A stretch of 64,000 nt of DNA from the NCBI RefSeq assembly GCF_902729445.1, contig NZ_CACVCE010000067.1:62001-126000 (forward strand), in the 5' to 3' direction. Source of the stretch: Magnetospirillum sp902729445. GTDB lineage: Bacteria; Pseudomonadota; Alphaproteobacteria; Rhodospirillales; Magnetospirillaceae. The notes beneath the pieces were generated by a model, which worked only from the letters and a program-made list of their open reading frames with translations, searched no databases and was not told the DNA's origin. Position 1 is the first letter of the stretch. The number at the start of each line of letters is the position of its first letter. This document shows positions 26,419 to 36,730 of this stretch, one piece after another. The position numbers and the translations under genes were made by a program.

Positions 26419-26667
26419 TTGTGCAATTCCGAGCAGGCGCGTGAATACGCGCCCGAGAAACGCTCGATCCGCATCCATGGCCATTCCACCACCATCCGCC
26501 TCGAGCGTGCCTTCTGGACGGTGCTGGAGGAAATGGCCCGGGACGAGGGCGTCACCGCCAACGCCCTAATTGCTCGCGTACATGATCATTGTCTTATCAA
26601 CAACGATAAGAATCTGGCATCATGTCTGCGGGTTGTTTGCCTGAAATACATCAATCTCGTCGCGTAA
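26419..26667 (+). CDS. ribbon-helix-helix DNA-binding protein (RHH_4 type)
   Basis: An 82-residue protein. The core KRSIRIHGHSTTIRLERAFW then VLEEMARDEGVTANALIARV matches the RHH_4 family, which forms dimeric beta-sheet DNA-binding proteins. The TTG start at 26419 gives an N terminus MCNSEQAREYAPEKRS like family members. A GTG at 26329 would overlap dsrE2 and give 112 residues. No clear ribosome site supports either. Lying between dsrE2 and tusA, it is a candidate local regulator of the sulfur island. Confidence 0.7.
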   Translation: MCNSEQAREYAPEKRSIRIHGHSTTIRLERAFWTVLEEMARDEGVTANALIARVHDHCLINNDKNLASCLRVVCLKYINLVA

Positions 26668-26713
26668 GCGGTGCGCGGCCTGAGGAAATCAACTGAGAAG
26701 GGGAGTATCTGTT

Positions 26714-26938
26714 ATGAGCACGGTTCTCGACGTCAAGGGCCTCAACTGCCCGCTGCCGATCCTGCGCACCAAGAAGGCCATCAAGGACATCGCGGTGGGC
26801 TCGGTCCTGGAAGTGATCGCCACCGATCCCGGTTCGGTCAAGGACATGGAAGCCTTCTGCAAGCAGACCGGCAATGTTCTGCTCGAGAGCAAGGATGCCG
26901 GCGGCACCTATACCTTCAAGATCGAACGCAAGGCGTAA
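26714..26938 (+). CDS. tusA: TusA sulfurtransferase / sulfur carrier
   Basis: A 74-residue protein with the TusA signature LNCPLPILRTKKAI; Cys12 carries the persulfide. The end of the protein (TYTFKIERKA) is also typical. In organisms with oxidative Dsr, TusA receives sulfane sulfur and donates it to DsrEFH. The position downstream of dsrE2 supports that role rather than only tRNA thiolation. AAGGGGAG just upstream of the ATG provides the ribosome site. Confidence 0.93.
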   Translation: MSTVLDVKGLNCPLPILRTKKAIKDIAVGSVLEVIATDPGSVKDMEAFCKQTGNVLLESKDAGGTYTFKIERKA

Positions 26939-26945
26939 GCCTGTC

Positions 26946-27305
26946 GTGAGGCGAGCCCTCGCCGCGCTGGTGGCGGTCCTGGTGTCGTTGGGCGCCGGGA
27001 CCGCCCTTGCCGCCGAGTTGGTGATGGTTGAATCCGAGGGCTGTCCGTTCTGCGTGCGCTGGCACCGCGAGATCGGCCCGATCTATCCCAAGACCGAAGA
27101 AGGAATCCGGGCGCCGTTGCGCCGGGTGTCGTTGCGCGCCTTGCCGGCCGATCTTCGCTCGGTCAAGAACCTGCGCTATGCCCCCACCTTCCTGGTCATG
27201 CAATGCGGCCGCGAAGCCGGGCGTATCGTCGGCTATGCTGGCGACGACTTTTTCTGGGGCGAATTGTCCGCCATTCTGCGAAACTTGAAGTCCAAGACCT
27301 GTTGA
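26946..27305 (+). CDS. periplasmic thioredoxin-like protein, SoxS-like
   Basis: A 119-residue protein starting at a GTG 8 bp after tusA. A signal peptide (residues 1-22) is followed by a short thioredoxin-like domain with CPFC (Cys33, Cys36) in VESEGCPFCVRWHREIGP, then YPKTEEGIRAPLRRV and APTFLVMQCGREAGRIVGY. This resembles SoxS of Paracoccus, a periplasmic thioredoxin that reduces the SoxYZ carrier. No sox genes are in the window, so its partner here is unknown. Confidence 0.8.
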   Translation: MRRALAALVAVLVSLGAGTALAAELVMVESEGCPFCVRWHREIGPIYPKTEEGIRAPLRRVSLRALPADLRSVKNLRYAPTFLVMQCGREAGRIVGYAGDDFFWGELSAILRNLKSKTC

Positions 27306-27323
27306 ACCCGGGAGGGAACTGTC

Positions 27324-27821
27324 ATGCGTAAGATGCTGCTGGCCGCTTTGGTGGCCTGTGCCCCGCTGGCCCCCGCGGCCCATGCCGCCGAGGGTACCTT
27401 CAGCCAGACGATGCTGACCCCGGAAGTGGCCTTGAAGGCCGCCCAGGCGGCGCTGGAAAGCTGCCGCAAGAATGGCTGGCAGGCGGCGGTTGCGGTGGTC
27501 GATCGTGGCGGTAACGTCCAGGCGCTGCTGCGCGACCGTTATGCCGGCCCGCATACGCCGGGTGTGGCCACCGGCAAGGCGTGGACGGCGGTCAGCTTTC
27601 GCACCAACACCACCGATCTGGTCGCCATGACCGGGCCGGGCATGCCGCAGGCCGGCCTGCGCAACGTGCCGGGCGCCACCATCCTGGGCGGCGGGCTGAA
27701 GATCGAATCGGCCGGCTCGATCGTTGCCGGCATCGGTGTCTCGGGTGCCCCCGGAGGCGATGCCGACGATGTTTGCGCCAAGGCCGGCATCAAGGCCATC
27801 GAGGACGCGCTGAACTTCTAG
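27324..27821 (+). CDS. GlcG/HbpS-family exported protein (heme-binding type)
   Basis: A 165-residue protein with a signal peptide (MRKMLLAALVACAPLAPAAHAA) and one GlcG/HbpS domain (LTPEVALKAAQAALESCRKN, AVAVVDRGGNVQALLRDRYA, ILGGGLKIESAGSIVAGIGVSG in part). Family members bind heme or cobalamin-like ligands and form oligomers; many are of unknown role. It closes the sulfur island, 18 bp after the SoxS-like gene. Confidence 0.85.
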   Translation: MRKMLLAALVACAPLAPAAHAAEGTFSQTMLTPEVALKAAQAALESCRKNGWQAAVAVVDRGGNVQALLRDRYAGPHTPGVATGKAWTAVSFRTNTTDLVAMTGPGMPQAGLRNVPGATILGGGLKIESAGSIVAGIGVSGAPGGDADDVCAKAGIKAIEDALNF

Positions 27822-27829
27822 TGTCCTGC

Positions 27830-27858
27830 CCCCGAAATTCGCAAGGCGAATTCCGGGG
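27830..27858. terminator. hairpin after the sulfur island
   Basis: CCCCGAAATTCGC (27830-27842) pairs with GCGAATTCCGGGG (27846-27858) with one mismatch around AAG, 9 bp past the stop of the GlcG/HbpS gene. It probably terminates the plus-strand transcript. Confidence 0.6.
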
Positions 27859-27885
27859 ATAAGCAGGCCACTAATTGGTTGAATT

Positions 27886-27937
27886 GTGTGGTGATTCTGA
27901 AATTAGCATGGTCATGCGAATTTCAGAATCACCACAC
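27886..27937. repeat. long near-perfect palindrome (52 bp)
   Basis: GTGTGGTGATTCTGAAATT (27886-27904) is exactly complementary to AATTTCAGAATCACCACAC (27919-27937). The inner AGCATGGTCATGCG continues the stem after one A/G mismatch with GCATG/CATGC. The result is a 24-bp stem closed by two bases. It lies between convergent genes, 55 bp from the end of the aldolase fusion. Confidence 0.85.
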
Positions 27938-27992
27938 TAGGGCAGCTCCGACCCCGTCGCGGCCTCGTTGGCGGGCCGCGACGGGGCGGGGT

Positions 27993-30047
27993 CTACCTCA
28001 GGCTGGCCTCGATATTGCCGCCATCGACCGTGATGGTGCAGGCGGTGGTCTTGGTGGCGCGCGCCAGCCACACGAAGGCGTCGGCGACATCTTCCGCCGT
28101 GACTTCGCGGCCCAGCAGATTGCCGGCCATATAGTCCTTTTCCGTCACGCCACGGGCCTTGGACCGCGCCGCGATCATCTCGGGGGTCAGCAGGCCCGAA
28201 CGGATGCGGTCGGCATTGACCGCGTTCGAGCGGATGCCGTCGCCGCCATGATCCAAGGCGTATTGCTTCATCAGGAACAAGGTCGCCGCCTTGGGCATGC
28301 CGTAGGGGCCGAAATTCTTGCCGGGGTTCAGCGCCTGCTTCGAGGTGTTGAACAGCAGGCAGCCGCCGGTCCCTTGCGCCTTCATCACCGCCACCGCCGC
28401 CTGGGCGACGCTTTGATGGGCGAAGAAGTTCAGCTCGAAGCTTTGCCGCACCACCGAGTCATCGACGATGCCGACCTGGCCCTGCCAGGCGGCGCCGGCA
28501 TTGGACACCACGATGTCGATGCCGCCGAAATGGGCGGCGACCGCCTGGAACGCCGCCTTGACCGAGGCCGGGTCGGTGACGTCGCAGGCCACACCCAGGG
28601 CCTTGCCGCCGACCTGGCGGGCGGTGTCCTTGGCGGCCGCTTCGTTGCGGTCCAGCACCGCCACTTCACAGCCTTCCTTGGCAAAGGCGCGGGCGGCGGC
28701 GGCGCCGATGCCCGAACCGCCGCCGGTGATCACCGCCACCTGGCGGGCCAGCGCCTTTTCGGTCCCCTTGCCCAGCTTGGCCTGTTCCAGGCTCCAATAT
28801 TCGCAATCGAACATGTCGGCTTCGGTCACCGGGCTGTAGGTGCCGATGGCCTCGGCGTCGGTGACGCTTTCCACGGTATTGACGGCGATGTCGGCGGCGA
28901 TCATCGCGTCCTTCTTGCTGGCACCCACGCCGAACAGGCCCAGCCCCGGCACCAAGATGACGCGCGGCATCGGGTCCAGCTCGGTCTTTCCGGGGTGGAA
29001 GCGTTCGTTGTTGCGGGCGAAATAATCGTGATACAGCGCTTCGAAGGCGCCGATGGCGGTCTTGGCGCCGGCCGCCCATTCGTCCAGCTTGCCGGCCTCG
29101 GGGGCGGGCAGCACCACCGGCCAGTTCTTGGTGCGGATGGTGTGGTCGGGGGTGACCACGCCGACCTGGGAATAGCGCTCGACGTCCGCGCCATCGACAT
29201 AATTGCGGATGGCGTCCGAGGTGCGGAAATCCAGCACCCAGCGCTTATAGGCGCCGTCACCCTGGTCCAGCGACAGCAAGCCGCGCAGGATCGGCGCCAC
29301 CTCGGCGACGCTTGCGGTCTTGGCCGGCAGCTTGGCCGGCACGAACACCTGCTTGCGGTTCGTCTTCAGCCTGTCCTCGGCCAGGGTGACCATCTCGATC
29401 ATCAGCTCATAGGCCGAACGCGCACTGTCACCGAAGGTGAAGATGCCGTGCTTCAGAAGGATCAGGCCCTCGACGGTGGGGTCCTGCTCGAACACTTCCG
29501 CCGCCTTCTTGGCCAGGGCGAAGCCGGGCATGATATAGGGGACATAGCCCATGCGCTTGCCGTACAGGGCGCGGCACTGTTCCTCGCCGTCGGGCTGGTC
29601 GGTGACCGACAGCACGGCGGTCGAGTGGGTGTGGTCGATGAATTTATGCGGCAGGAAGGCGTGCAGCAGGGTCTCGACCGACGGGTTGGGGCTGGTCTGG
29701 TCCATCAGGTTGGCGCGCTGATAATTGACCATGTCCTCGTCGGACAGCTTGTCCAGCTGGCGCAGCTTCAACAAAGGTTCCATGCGCACGGCGGGCAGGC
29801 CGGCCGGCTCGATATTGCCCATGTCCCAGCCCGAGCCCTTGACGCACAGCACATCGACGCTGTCGCCCAACAGATCGGTGGCGCGGGTCTTGACCGAGGT
29901 GTTGCCGCCGCCATGCAAAACCAGGCGCGGATCACCGCCCAGCAGCCGGGTGGTGTAGACGCGTAGGGCCACATCCTCGTTGTGGCCCTGGTCCTTGTAC
30001 TTGGCGACGAAGGCTTGGGCGTCGGAATCGGACCACAGGGACTTCAT
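27993..30047 (-). CDS. class II aldolase - short-chain dehydrogenase fusion
   Basis: A 684-residue, two-domain enzyme. Residues about 1-400 are a class II aldolase/adducin domain (RLVLHGGGNTSVKTRATDLL; Zn ligands in HTHSTAVLS). Residues about 430-684 are an SDR with the NAD(P) loop VAVITGGGSGIGAAAAR, the NNAG-equivalent VVSNAGAAWQG and active-site YGMPK. RhaD-type fusions like this cleave ketose-1-phosphates to DHAP and an aldehyde and then process the aldehyde. It ends 9 bp before mtnA begins on the same strand, so the likely substrate is 5-methylthioribulose-1-phosphate or 5-deoxyribulose-1-phosphate (inference). Confidence 0.9.
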   Translation of the reverse strand: MKSLWSDSDAQAFVAKYKDQGHNEDVALRVYTTRLLGGDPRLVLHGGGNTSVKTRATDLLGDSVDVLCVKGSGWDMGNIEPAGLPAVRMEPLLKLRQLDKLSDEDMVNYQRANLMDQTSPNPSVETLLHAFLPHKFIDHTHSTAVLSVTDQPDGEEQCRALYGKRMGYVPYIMPGFALAKKAAEVFEQDPTVEGLILLKHGIFTFGDSARSAYELMIEMVTLAEDRLKTNRKQVFVPAKLPAKTASVAEVAPILRGLLSLDQGDGAYKRWVLDFRTSDAIRNYVDGADVERYSQVGVVTPDHTIRTKNWPVVLPAPEAGKLDEWAAGAKTAIGAFEALYHDYFARNNERFHPGKTELDPMPRVILVPGLGLFGVGASKKDAMIAADIAVNTVESVTDAEAIGTYSPVTEADMFDCEYWSLEQAKLGKGTEKALARQVAVITGGGSGIGAAAARAFAKEGCEVAVLDRNEAAAKDTARQVGGKALGVACDVTDPASVKAAFQAVAAHFGGIDIVVSNAGAAWQGQVGIVDDSVVRQSFELNFFAHQSVAQAAVAVMKAQGTGGCLLFNTSKQALNPGKNFGPYGMPKAATLFLMKQYALDHGGDGIRSNAVNADRIRSGLLTPEMIAARSKARGVTEKDYMAGNLLGREVTAEDVADAFVWLARATKTTACTITVDGGNIEASLR

Positions 30048-30056
30048 CGGGTGACC

Positions 30057-31157
30057 TCACGCATATTCGGGAAACAGGGTGGCCAGCCCTTCCGGGCTGG
30101 CGGGGCAGACGCCCCGTTCGGTGATCAGGCCGGTGACCAGGCGGGCCGGGGTGACGTCGAAGCCCCAATTGCCGGCCGGGCTGCCGTCGGGGGTCACCTG
30201 CACGGTGACGATGGCGCCGTCGGCATTCTTGCCGGTCATGTGGGTCTGCTCGGTGACGTCGCGTTCCTCGATGGGGATTTCCTTGACCCCGTCCGCGACA
30301 GTCCAATCGATGGTCGGGCTGGGAAGGGCCACATAGAACGGCACGTTATTGTCCTTGGCGGCCAGCGCCTTCAGATAGGTGCCGATCTTGTTGCAGACGT
30401 CGCCCAGCCGGGTGGTGCGGTCGGTGCCGACGATGACGAGATCGACCATGCCATGCTGCATCAGATGGCCACCGGTATTGTCGGCGATCACCGTGTGCGG
30501 CACGCCGTGCCAGTTCAGCTCGCGCGCGGTCAGGGAAGCGCCCTGGTTGCGCGGCCGGGTCTCGTCGACCCACACATGCACCGGGATACCGGCATCATGC
30601 GCCTTGTAGACCGGCGCCAGCGCGGTGCCCCAATCGACCGTGGCCAGCCAGCCGGCATTGCAATGGGTCAAAACATTGACGTGGGTCGCGCCCCGGGCCT
30701 TGGCCTTGTCCCATGCGTCGGCGATCAGTTTCGCGCCGTTGTCGCCGATGGCGGAATTGATGGCGACGTCCTCGTCGGCGATTTCGGCGGCGCGCTTCCA
30801 GGCCAGGGCGAAGCGCTGGGATTCGGGGATGCCGCCCAAGGTCTTGATCATCTCGTCCAGCGCCCATTTCAGGTTGATGGCGGTCGGACGGGTCGAGTGC
30901 AAAACGTTATAGGACACGGTCAGCGCCAGGTCGGACGGATTGGCCTTGGCGGCCAGCGCCATGCCATAGGCGGCGGTGGCGCCGATCAAGGGGGCGCCGC
31001 GGACCAGCATCGCCTTGATGGCGTGCGCCGCGTCGGCCAGCGTTTCCAGCCGGACGGTGACGAATTCGTGGGGCAGGCGGGTCTGGTCGATGATCTCGAC
31101 CGCTTGTCCGTCGGCGGCGGGCCAGATGGTGCGGGTGGGGGTGCCGTTGATCTTCAT
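30057..31157 (-). CDS. mtnA: MtnA, S-methyl-5-thioribose-1-phosphate isomerase
   Basis: A 366-residue protein of the eIF2B-like isomerase family. It shows RLPHEFVTVRLETLADAAHAI, VRGAPLIGATAAYGMALAA, the catalytic cysteine in VNVLTHCNAGWLATVDWGTA and the catalytic Asp in VIVGTDRTTRLGD. It converts methylthioribose-1-P (or 5-deoxyribose-1-P) to the ribulose-1-P form in the cytoplasm. It is first in a two-gene operon with the aldolase-SDR fusion. No mtnB, mtnC or mtnD of the classical methionine salvage pathway is in the window. Confidence 0.95.
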   Translation of the reverse strand: MKINGTPTRTIWPAADGQAVEIIDQTRLPHEFVTVRLETLADAAHAIKAMLVRGAPLIGATAAYGMALAAKANPSDLALTVSYNVLHSTRPTAINLKWALDEMIKTLGGIPESQRFALAWKRAAEIADEDVAINSAIGDNGAKLIADAWDKAKARGATHVNVLTHCNAGWLATVDWGTALAPVYKAHDAGIPVHVWVDETRPRNQGASLTARELNWHGVPHTVIADNTGGHLMQHGMVDLVIVGTDRTTRLGDVCNKIGTYLKALAAKDNNVPFYVALPSPTIDWTVADGVKEIPIEERDVTEQTHMTGKNADGAIVTVQVTPDGSPAGNWGFDVTPARLVTGLITERGVCPASPEGLATLFPEYA

Positions 31158-31187
31158 CGCGCGTGTCTTCGTTCCTGCCGGAAAGGG

Positions 31188-31226
31188 ACGGTCGGGCGCG
31201 CACCTTAAGGGATGGCGCCCGACCGT
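31188..31226. promoter_or_regulatory. inverted repeat in the mtnA leader
   Basis: ACGGTCGGGCGC (31188-31199) and GCGCCCGACCGT (31215-31226) form a perfect 12-bp stem with a 15-base loop. It lies 31 bp upstream of the mtnA start and upstream of the secA promoter. It could be an mtnA leader hairpin or an operator shared by divergent genes. It does not match a SAM riboswitch that I know. Confidence 0.5.
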
Positions 31227-31242
31227 GCAACGTCCCCCGACG

Positions 31243-31271
31243 TTGACAGGCCCCCGTTAGGCCTCTATCTC
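31243..31271 (+). promoter_or_regulatory. predicted secA promoter
   Basis: A perfect -35 TTGACA (31243-31248) is followed after 17 bp by a weaker -10, TATCTC (31266-31271). A start site near 31278 would give a leader of about 60 bases before secA. Confidence 0.5.
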
Positions 31272-31338
31272 TTGCCGGTCGCACCAAGGCCCGGCGCCCC
31301 GGGGCCGTCCCGCCGTCTTGAATACCGAGGTACCGCCC

Positions 31339-34068
<2,730 letters not shown>

Positions 34069-34143
34069 GCTTCGCCCGCGTTTGCCGGGGCGGGGGATCG
34101 GGTATAGACTTGTCGTCTGGCTCAACCCCTTGGCGAAGTCGAC

Positions 34144-36492
34144 GTGACCGACCAATCGCACGCCCATTTGAATCGCCGCGCCTCGGATCTGCTGGGGGTT
34201 GAACGGTTCTTCGAGCTTAGCTCGGACCTTTTGTGCATTCTCGATGCGCAAGGAAACTTCCTGCGACTGTCTGATTCGTGGCAGCCGACCTTGGGCGTCG
34301 CGTTGGGCGAATTGCAGGCCCGCCCGGTCACCGACTGGGTCCATCCCGACGATCTGGAAGCGACCATCGCCGCCTTGGCGGGCAACCGGCGCGGCGAGCG
34401 GGTGTCGGGCTTCGTCAACCGCTTTCGCACCGGGTCCGGCGGCTGGTGTCATCTGTCGTGGAACTCGGCCCCGGCCGAGACCGACGGACTGATCTTCGCC
34501 GTCGCCCGGGTGGTCAGCGATCGGGTGCGGGAACGCGAGGCGTTCTATCACGCCGCCATCGAAGCCACCAATGATGGGTTCTGGCTGGCCGACCCCCAGG
34601 GGCGGATCGTCGATGCCAACAGCGCCTATGCCCGGATGTCCGGCTACAGCCTGGACGAATTGCGCGCGATGGGCATCGCCGATGTCGAGGTCATGGAAGA
34701 CGAAGCCGATGTCGCTGCGCGCATGGCCGCAATCCGCGCGAGCGGGACCTCGATTTTTGAAACCCGCCATCGCCGCAAGGACGGCAGCGTCTGGGATGTC
34801 GAGGTCACCGTGTTGTTCTCGGACATCGACGGCGGGCGCTGTTTCGCCTTCCTGCGCGACCTGCGCCGGCGGCGCCGGGCCGAGACCCTGCTGAAGGCCC
34901 GCCTGCATCTGTCGGACGTGGGGCGCTCGGGCGATATCGACCGGCTGATGACCGAGGTGCTGGATGCCGCCGAACGTCTGACCGGCAGCTCGATCGGATT
35001 CTTCCACTTCGTCGATCCCGGCCAAAGCACCCTGAGTCTGCACGCCTGGTCCACCAACACCCTGGCCCGGATGTGCACGGCCGAGGGCAAGGGCGCGCAT
35101 TATCCGGTGGCCGAGGCCGGCCTGTGGGCCGATTGCCTGCGCACCGGCGAGCCGCTGGTGTGCAATGATTATGGCGCCGCCCCCAACCGGCGCGGCATGC
35201 CCGACGGCCATGCGGTGGTGAGCCGCCTATTGTCGGTGCCGATCCCCGGGCGGCAGGGATTCGTCGCGGTGATCGGGGTCGGCAACAAGACCGAGGATTA
35301 CGTCCCCGATGATATCGACCTGGTGCGGGAACTGGCGACCATCGCCATGGATATCGTCAACTGGCTGCGCGCCCAGTCCGATCAGCGCGCGCTGAGCGAC
35401 GCCCTGGCGGCGACCGCCCGGGAATGGTCGGCGGCGATGGACAGTTTCCAGGGCGGTGTCGCCATTCTGGATGCCAAGCGCCGGCTGATCCGGGCCAACC
35501 AGGCCTTCTTCGCCTTGACCGCCAGCCAGCCCGACGACCGGCTGGGCAAGCACGTCCACTGCCTGCAAGACGTCGGCGAATCGATAGCCGATTGCCCGTT
35601 GTGCGATGCCCTGAGCAAGGATCAGCCGTGGCACGCCACGCTGGAGGCCGATGACCCGGCCAATCCGAGTGGCCGCCCGCTGGAGGTCCGCCTGGCGCCG
35701 ATCGCCGATGAAACGGGTGCCGCCCGCAGCCTGCTGCTGTCGCTTTACGACCTTAGCGAGACGCGCGAGCGCGAAATCCAGATGGCTCGGACCATCGACC
35801 AGTTGACCGACAGCAACGCCGAGCTGGAGCGTTTCGCCCAGGTCGCCGCCCATGATCTGCAGGAACCGGCGCGGCGGCAGGTGCTCTATTCCCAATTGCT
35901 TCTGCGTCTGTTGCAGGGGCAACTGGACGAGGAGAAACAGCGCTATTTCGGCTATATCATGGATGGCGCGCTGCGCATGCGCGACATGGTGCGCGAGTTG
36001 CACACCTATGCCGATGCCGGTCGGTTGCCCCAGGCCGACGAGGCTGTCGATCTCGATCAGGTTCTGGCCGATGTCCTTTCCGCCTTGGACCACGATATCG
36101 ACGAAAGCGGGGCGCAGGTTTCGGTGGTCGGCCTGGGCCGCGTCGCCGGACGGCGGCCCCGCCTGCATCTGCTGCTGCTGAATCTTCTGTCCAACGCCTT
36201 GAAGTTCCATCGCCCCGGCACGCCGCCTTGTATCACCGTCTCGGCCCTGGACCATGACGGCTGGCTGGAGGTGGCCATCGCGGACAATGGAATCGGCATC
36301 CCCCGCGAGCATCGCGCCAACCTGTTCGGCCTGTTCCGCCGGGTGCACGCGGTGGGCGATCGGCCGGGGATGGGGATGGGCTTGGCGCAGTGCCGCCGCA
36401 TCGTCGAAGCCTTGGGCGGCCGCATCTGGATCGATGACGGCTGCGTCCAGGGAACGATCGTGCGCTTCACCCTGCCCAGGGCGCAGGTTTAG
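34144..36492 (+). CDS. soluble multi-sensor histidine kinase (PAS-PAS-GAF-PAS-HisKA-HATPase)
   Basis: A 782-residue kinase starting at GTG. Two PAS domains (about 20-130 and 135-250) precede a GAF domain (about 265-415; SIGFFHFVDPGQSTLSLHAW). A further PAS domain (about 430-545) contains a cysteine pair, ADCPLCDALS. The HisKA phosphoacceptor is in FAQVAAHDLQEPARRQ near 570, and the ATPase domain shows LLNLLSNALKFHR, ADNGIGIP and MGMGLAQCRRI. No transmembrane helices are seen, so it senses something in the cytoplasm. The same HDLQEP phosphoacceptor type occurs in the kinase at 4327-5622. No adjacent response regulator. Confidence 0.9.
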   Translation: MTDQSHAHLNRRASDLLGVERFFELSSDLLCILDAQGNFLRLSDSWQPTLGVALGELQARPVTDWVHPDDLEATIAALAGNRRGERVSGFVNRFRTGSGGWCHLSWNSAPAETDGLIFAVARVVSDRVREREAFYHAAIEATNDGFWLADPQGRIVDANSAYARMSGYSLDELRAMGIADVEVMEDEADVAARMAAIRASGTSIFETRHRRKDGSVWDVEVTVLFSDIDGGRCFAFLRDLRRRRRAETLLKARLHLSDVGRSGDIDRLMTEVLDAAERLTGSSIGFFHFVDPGQSTLSLHAWSTNTLARMCTAEGKGAHYPVAEAGLWADCLRTGEPLVCNDYGAAPNRRGMPDGHAVVSRLLSVPIPGRQGFVAVIGVGNKTEDYVPDDIDLVRELATIAMDIVNWLRAQSDQRALSDALAATAREWSAAMDSFQGGVAILDAKRRLIRANQAFFALTASQPDDRLGKHVHCLQDVGESIADCPLCDALSKDQPWHATLEADDPANPSGRPLEVRLAPIADETGAARSLLLSLYDLSETREREIQMARTIDQLTDSNAELERFAQVAAHDLQEPARRQVLYSQLLLRLLQGQLDEEKQRYFGYIMDGALRMRDMVRELHTYADAGRLPQADEAVDLDQVLADVLSALDHDIDESGAQVSVVGLGRVAGRRPRLHLLLLNLLSNALKFHRPGTPPCITVSALDHDGWLEVAIADNGIGIPREHRANLFGLFRRVHAVGDRPGMGMGLAQCRRIVEALGGRIWIDDGCVQGTIVRFTLPRAQV

Positions 36493-36716
36493 GGCCCGGC
36501 CCACTCGCCCAGCAGGCGGGCCAGTTCGCGCGCGGTCTTTTCGTCCAGATCGATGATGGTGAAGCGCGCGCGACCTTCCTTGATGCGCATCTTCAGCATG
36601 CGCAGGCCGCTTTCATGGTCGATCGCCGACAGGCTGATCTCGCGGCTCCACGGCGCTTCCAGCGTCGCGATGGGGGTGGCGGTCTCGGTGGCGAATTCGG
36701 GGGCGTCGGTGGTCAT
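36489..36716 (-). CDS. small protein of unknown function
   Basis: A 75-residue protein beginning MTTDAPEFATETATPIATLE and ending KTARELARLLGEWAGP, with a predicted beta-beta-alpha type segment (GLRMLKMRIKEGRARFTIID). It starts 14 bp after the stop of the dioxygenase gene and is probably co-expressed with it. Its stop overlaps the convergent kinase gene by 4 bp. The family is not recognised with confidence. Confidence 0.6.
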   Translation of the reverse strand: MTTDAPEFATETATPIATLEAPWSREISLSAIDHESGLRMLKMRIKEGRARFTIIDLDEKTARELARLLGEWAGP

Positions 36717-36730
36717 GCTGTCCTCTGGGC

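Noticed and set aside
31158..31250. SAM or SAH riboswitch before mtnA
   Set aside because: The leader has only one plain stem and none of the conserved core sequences that I know.
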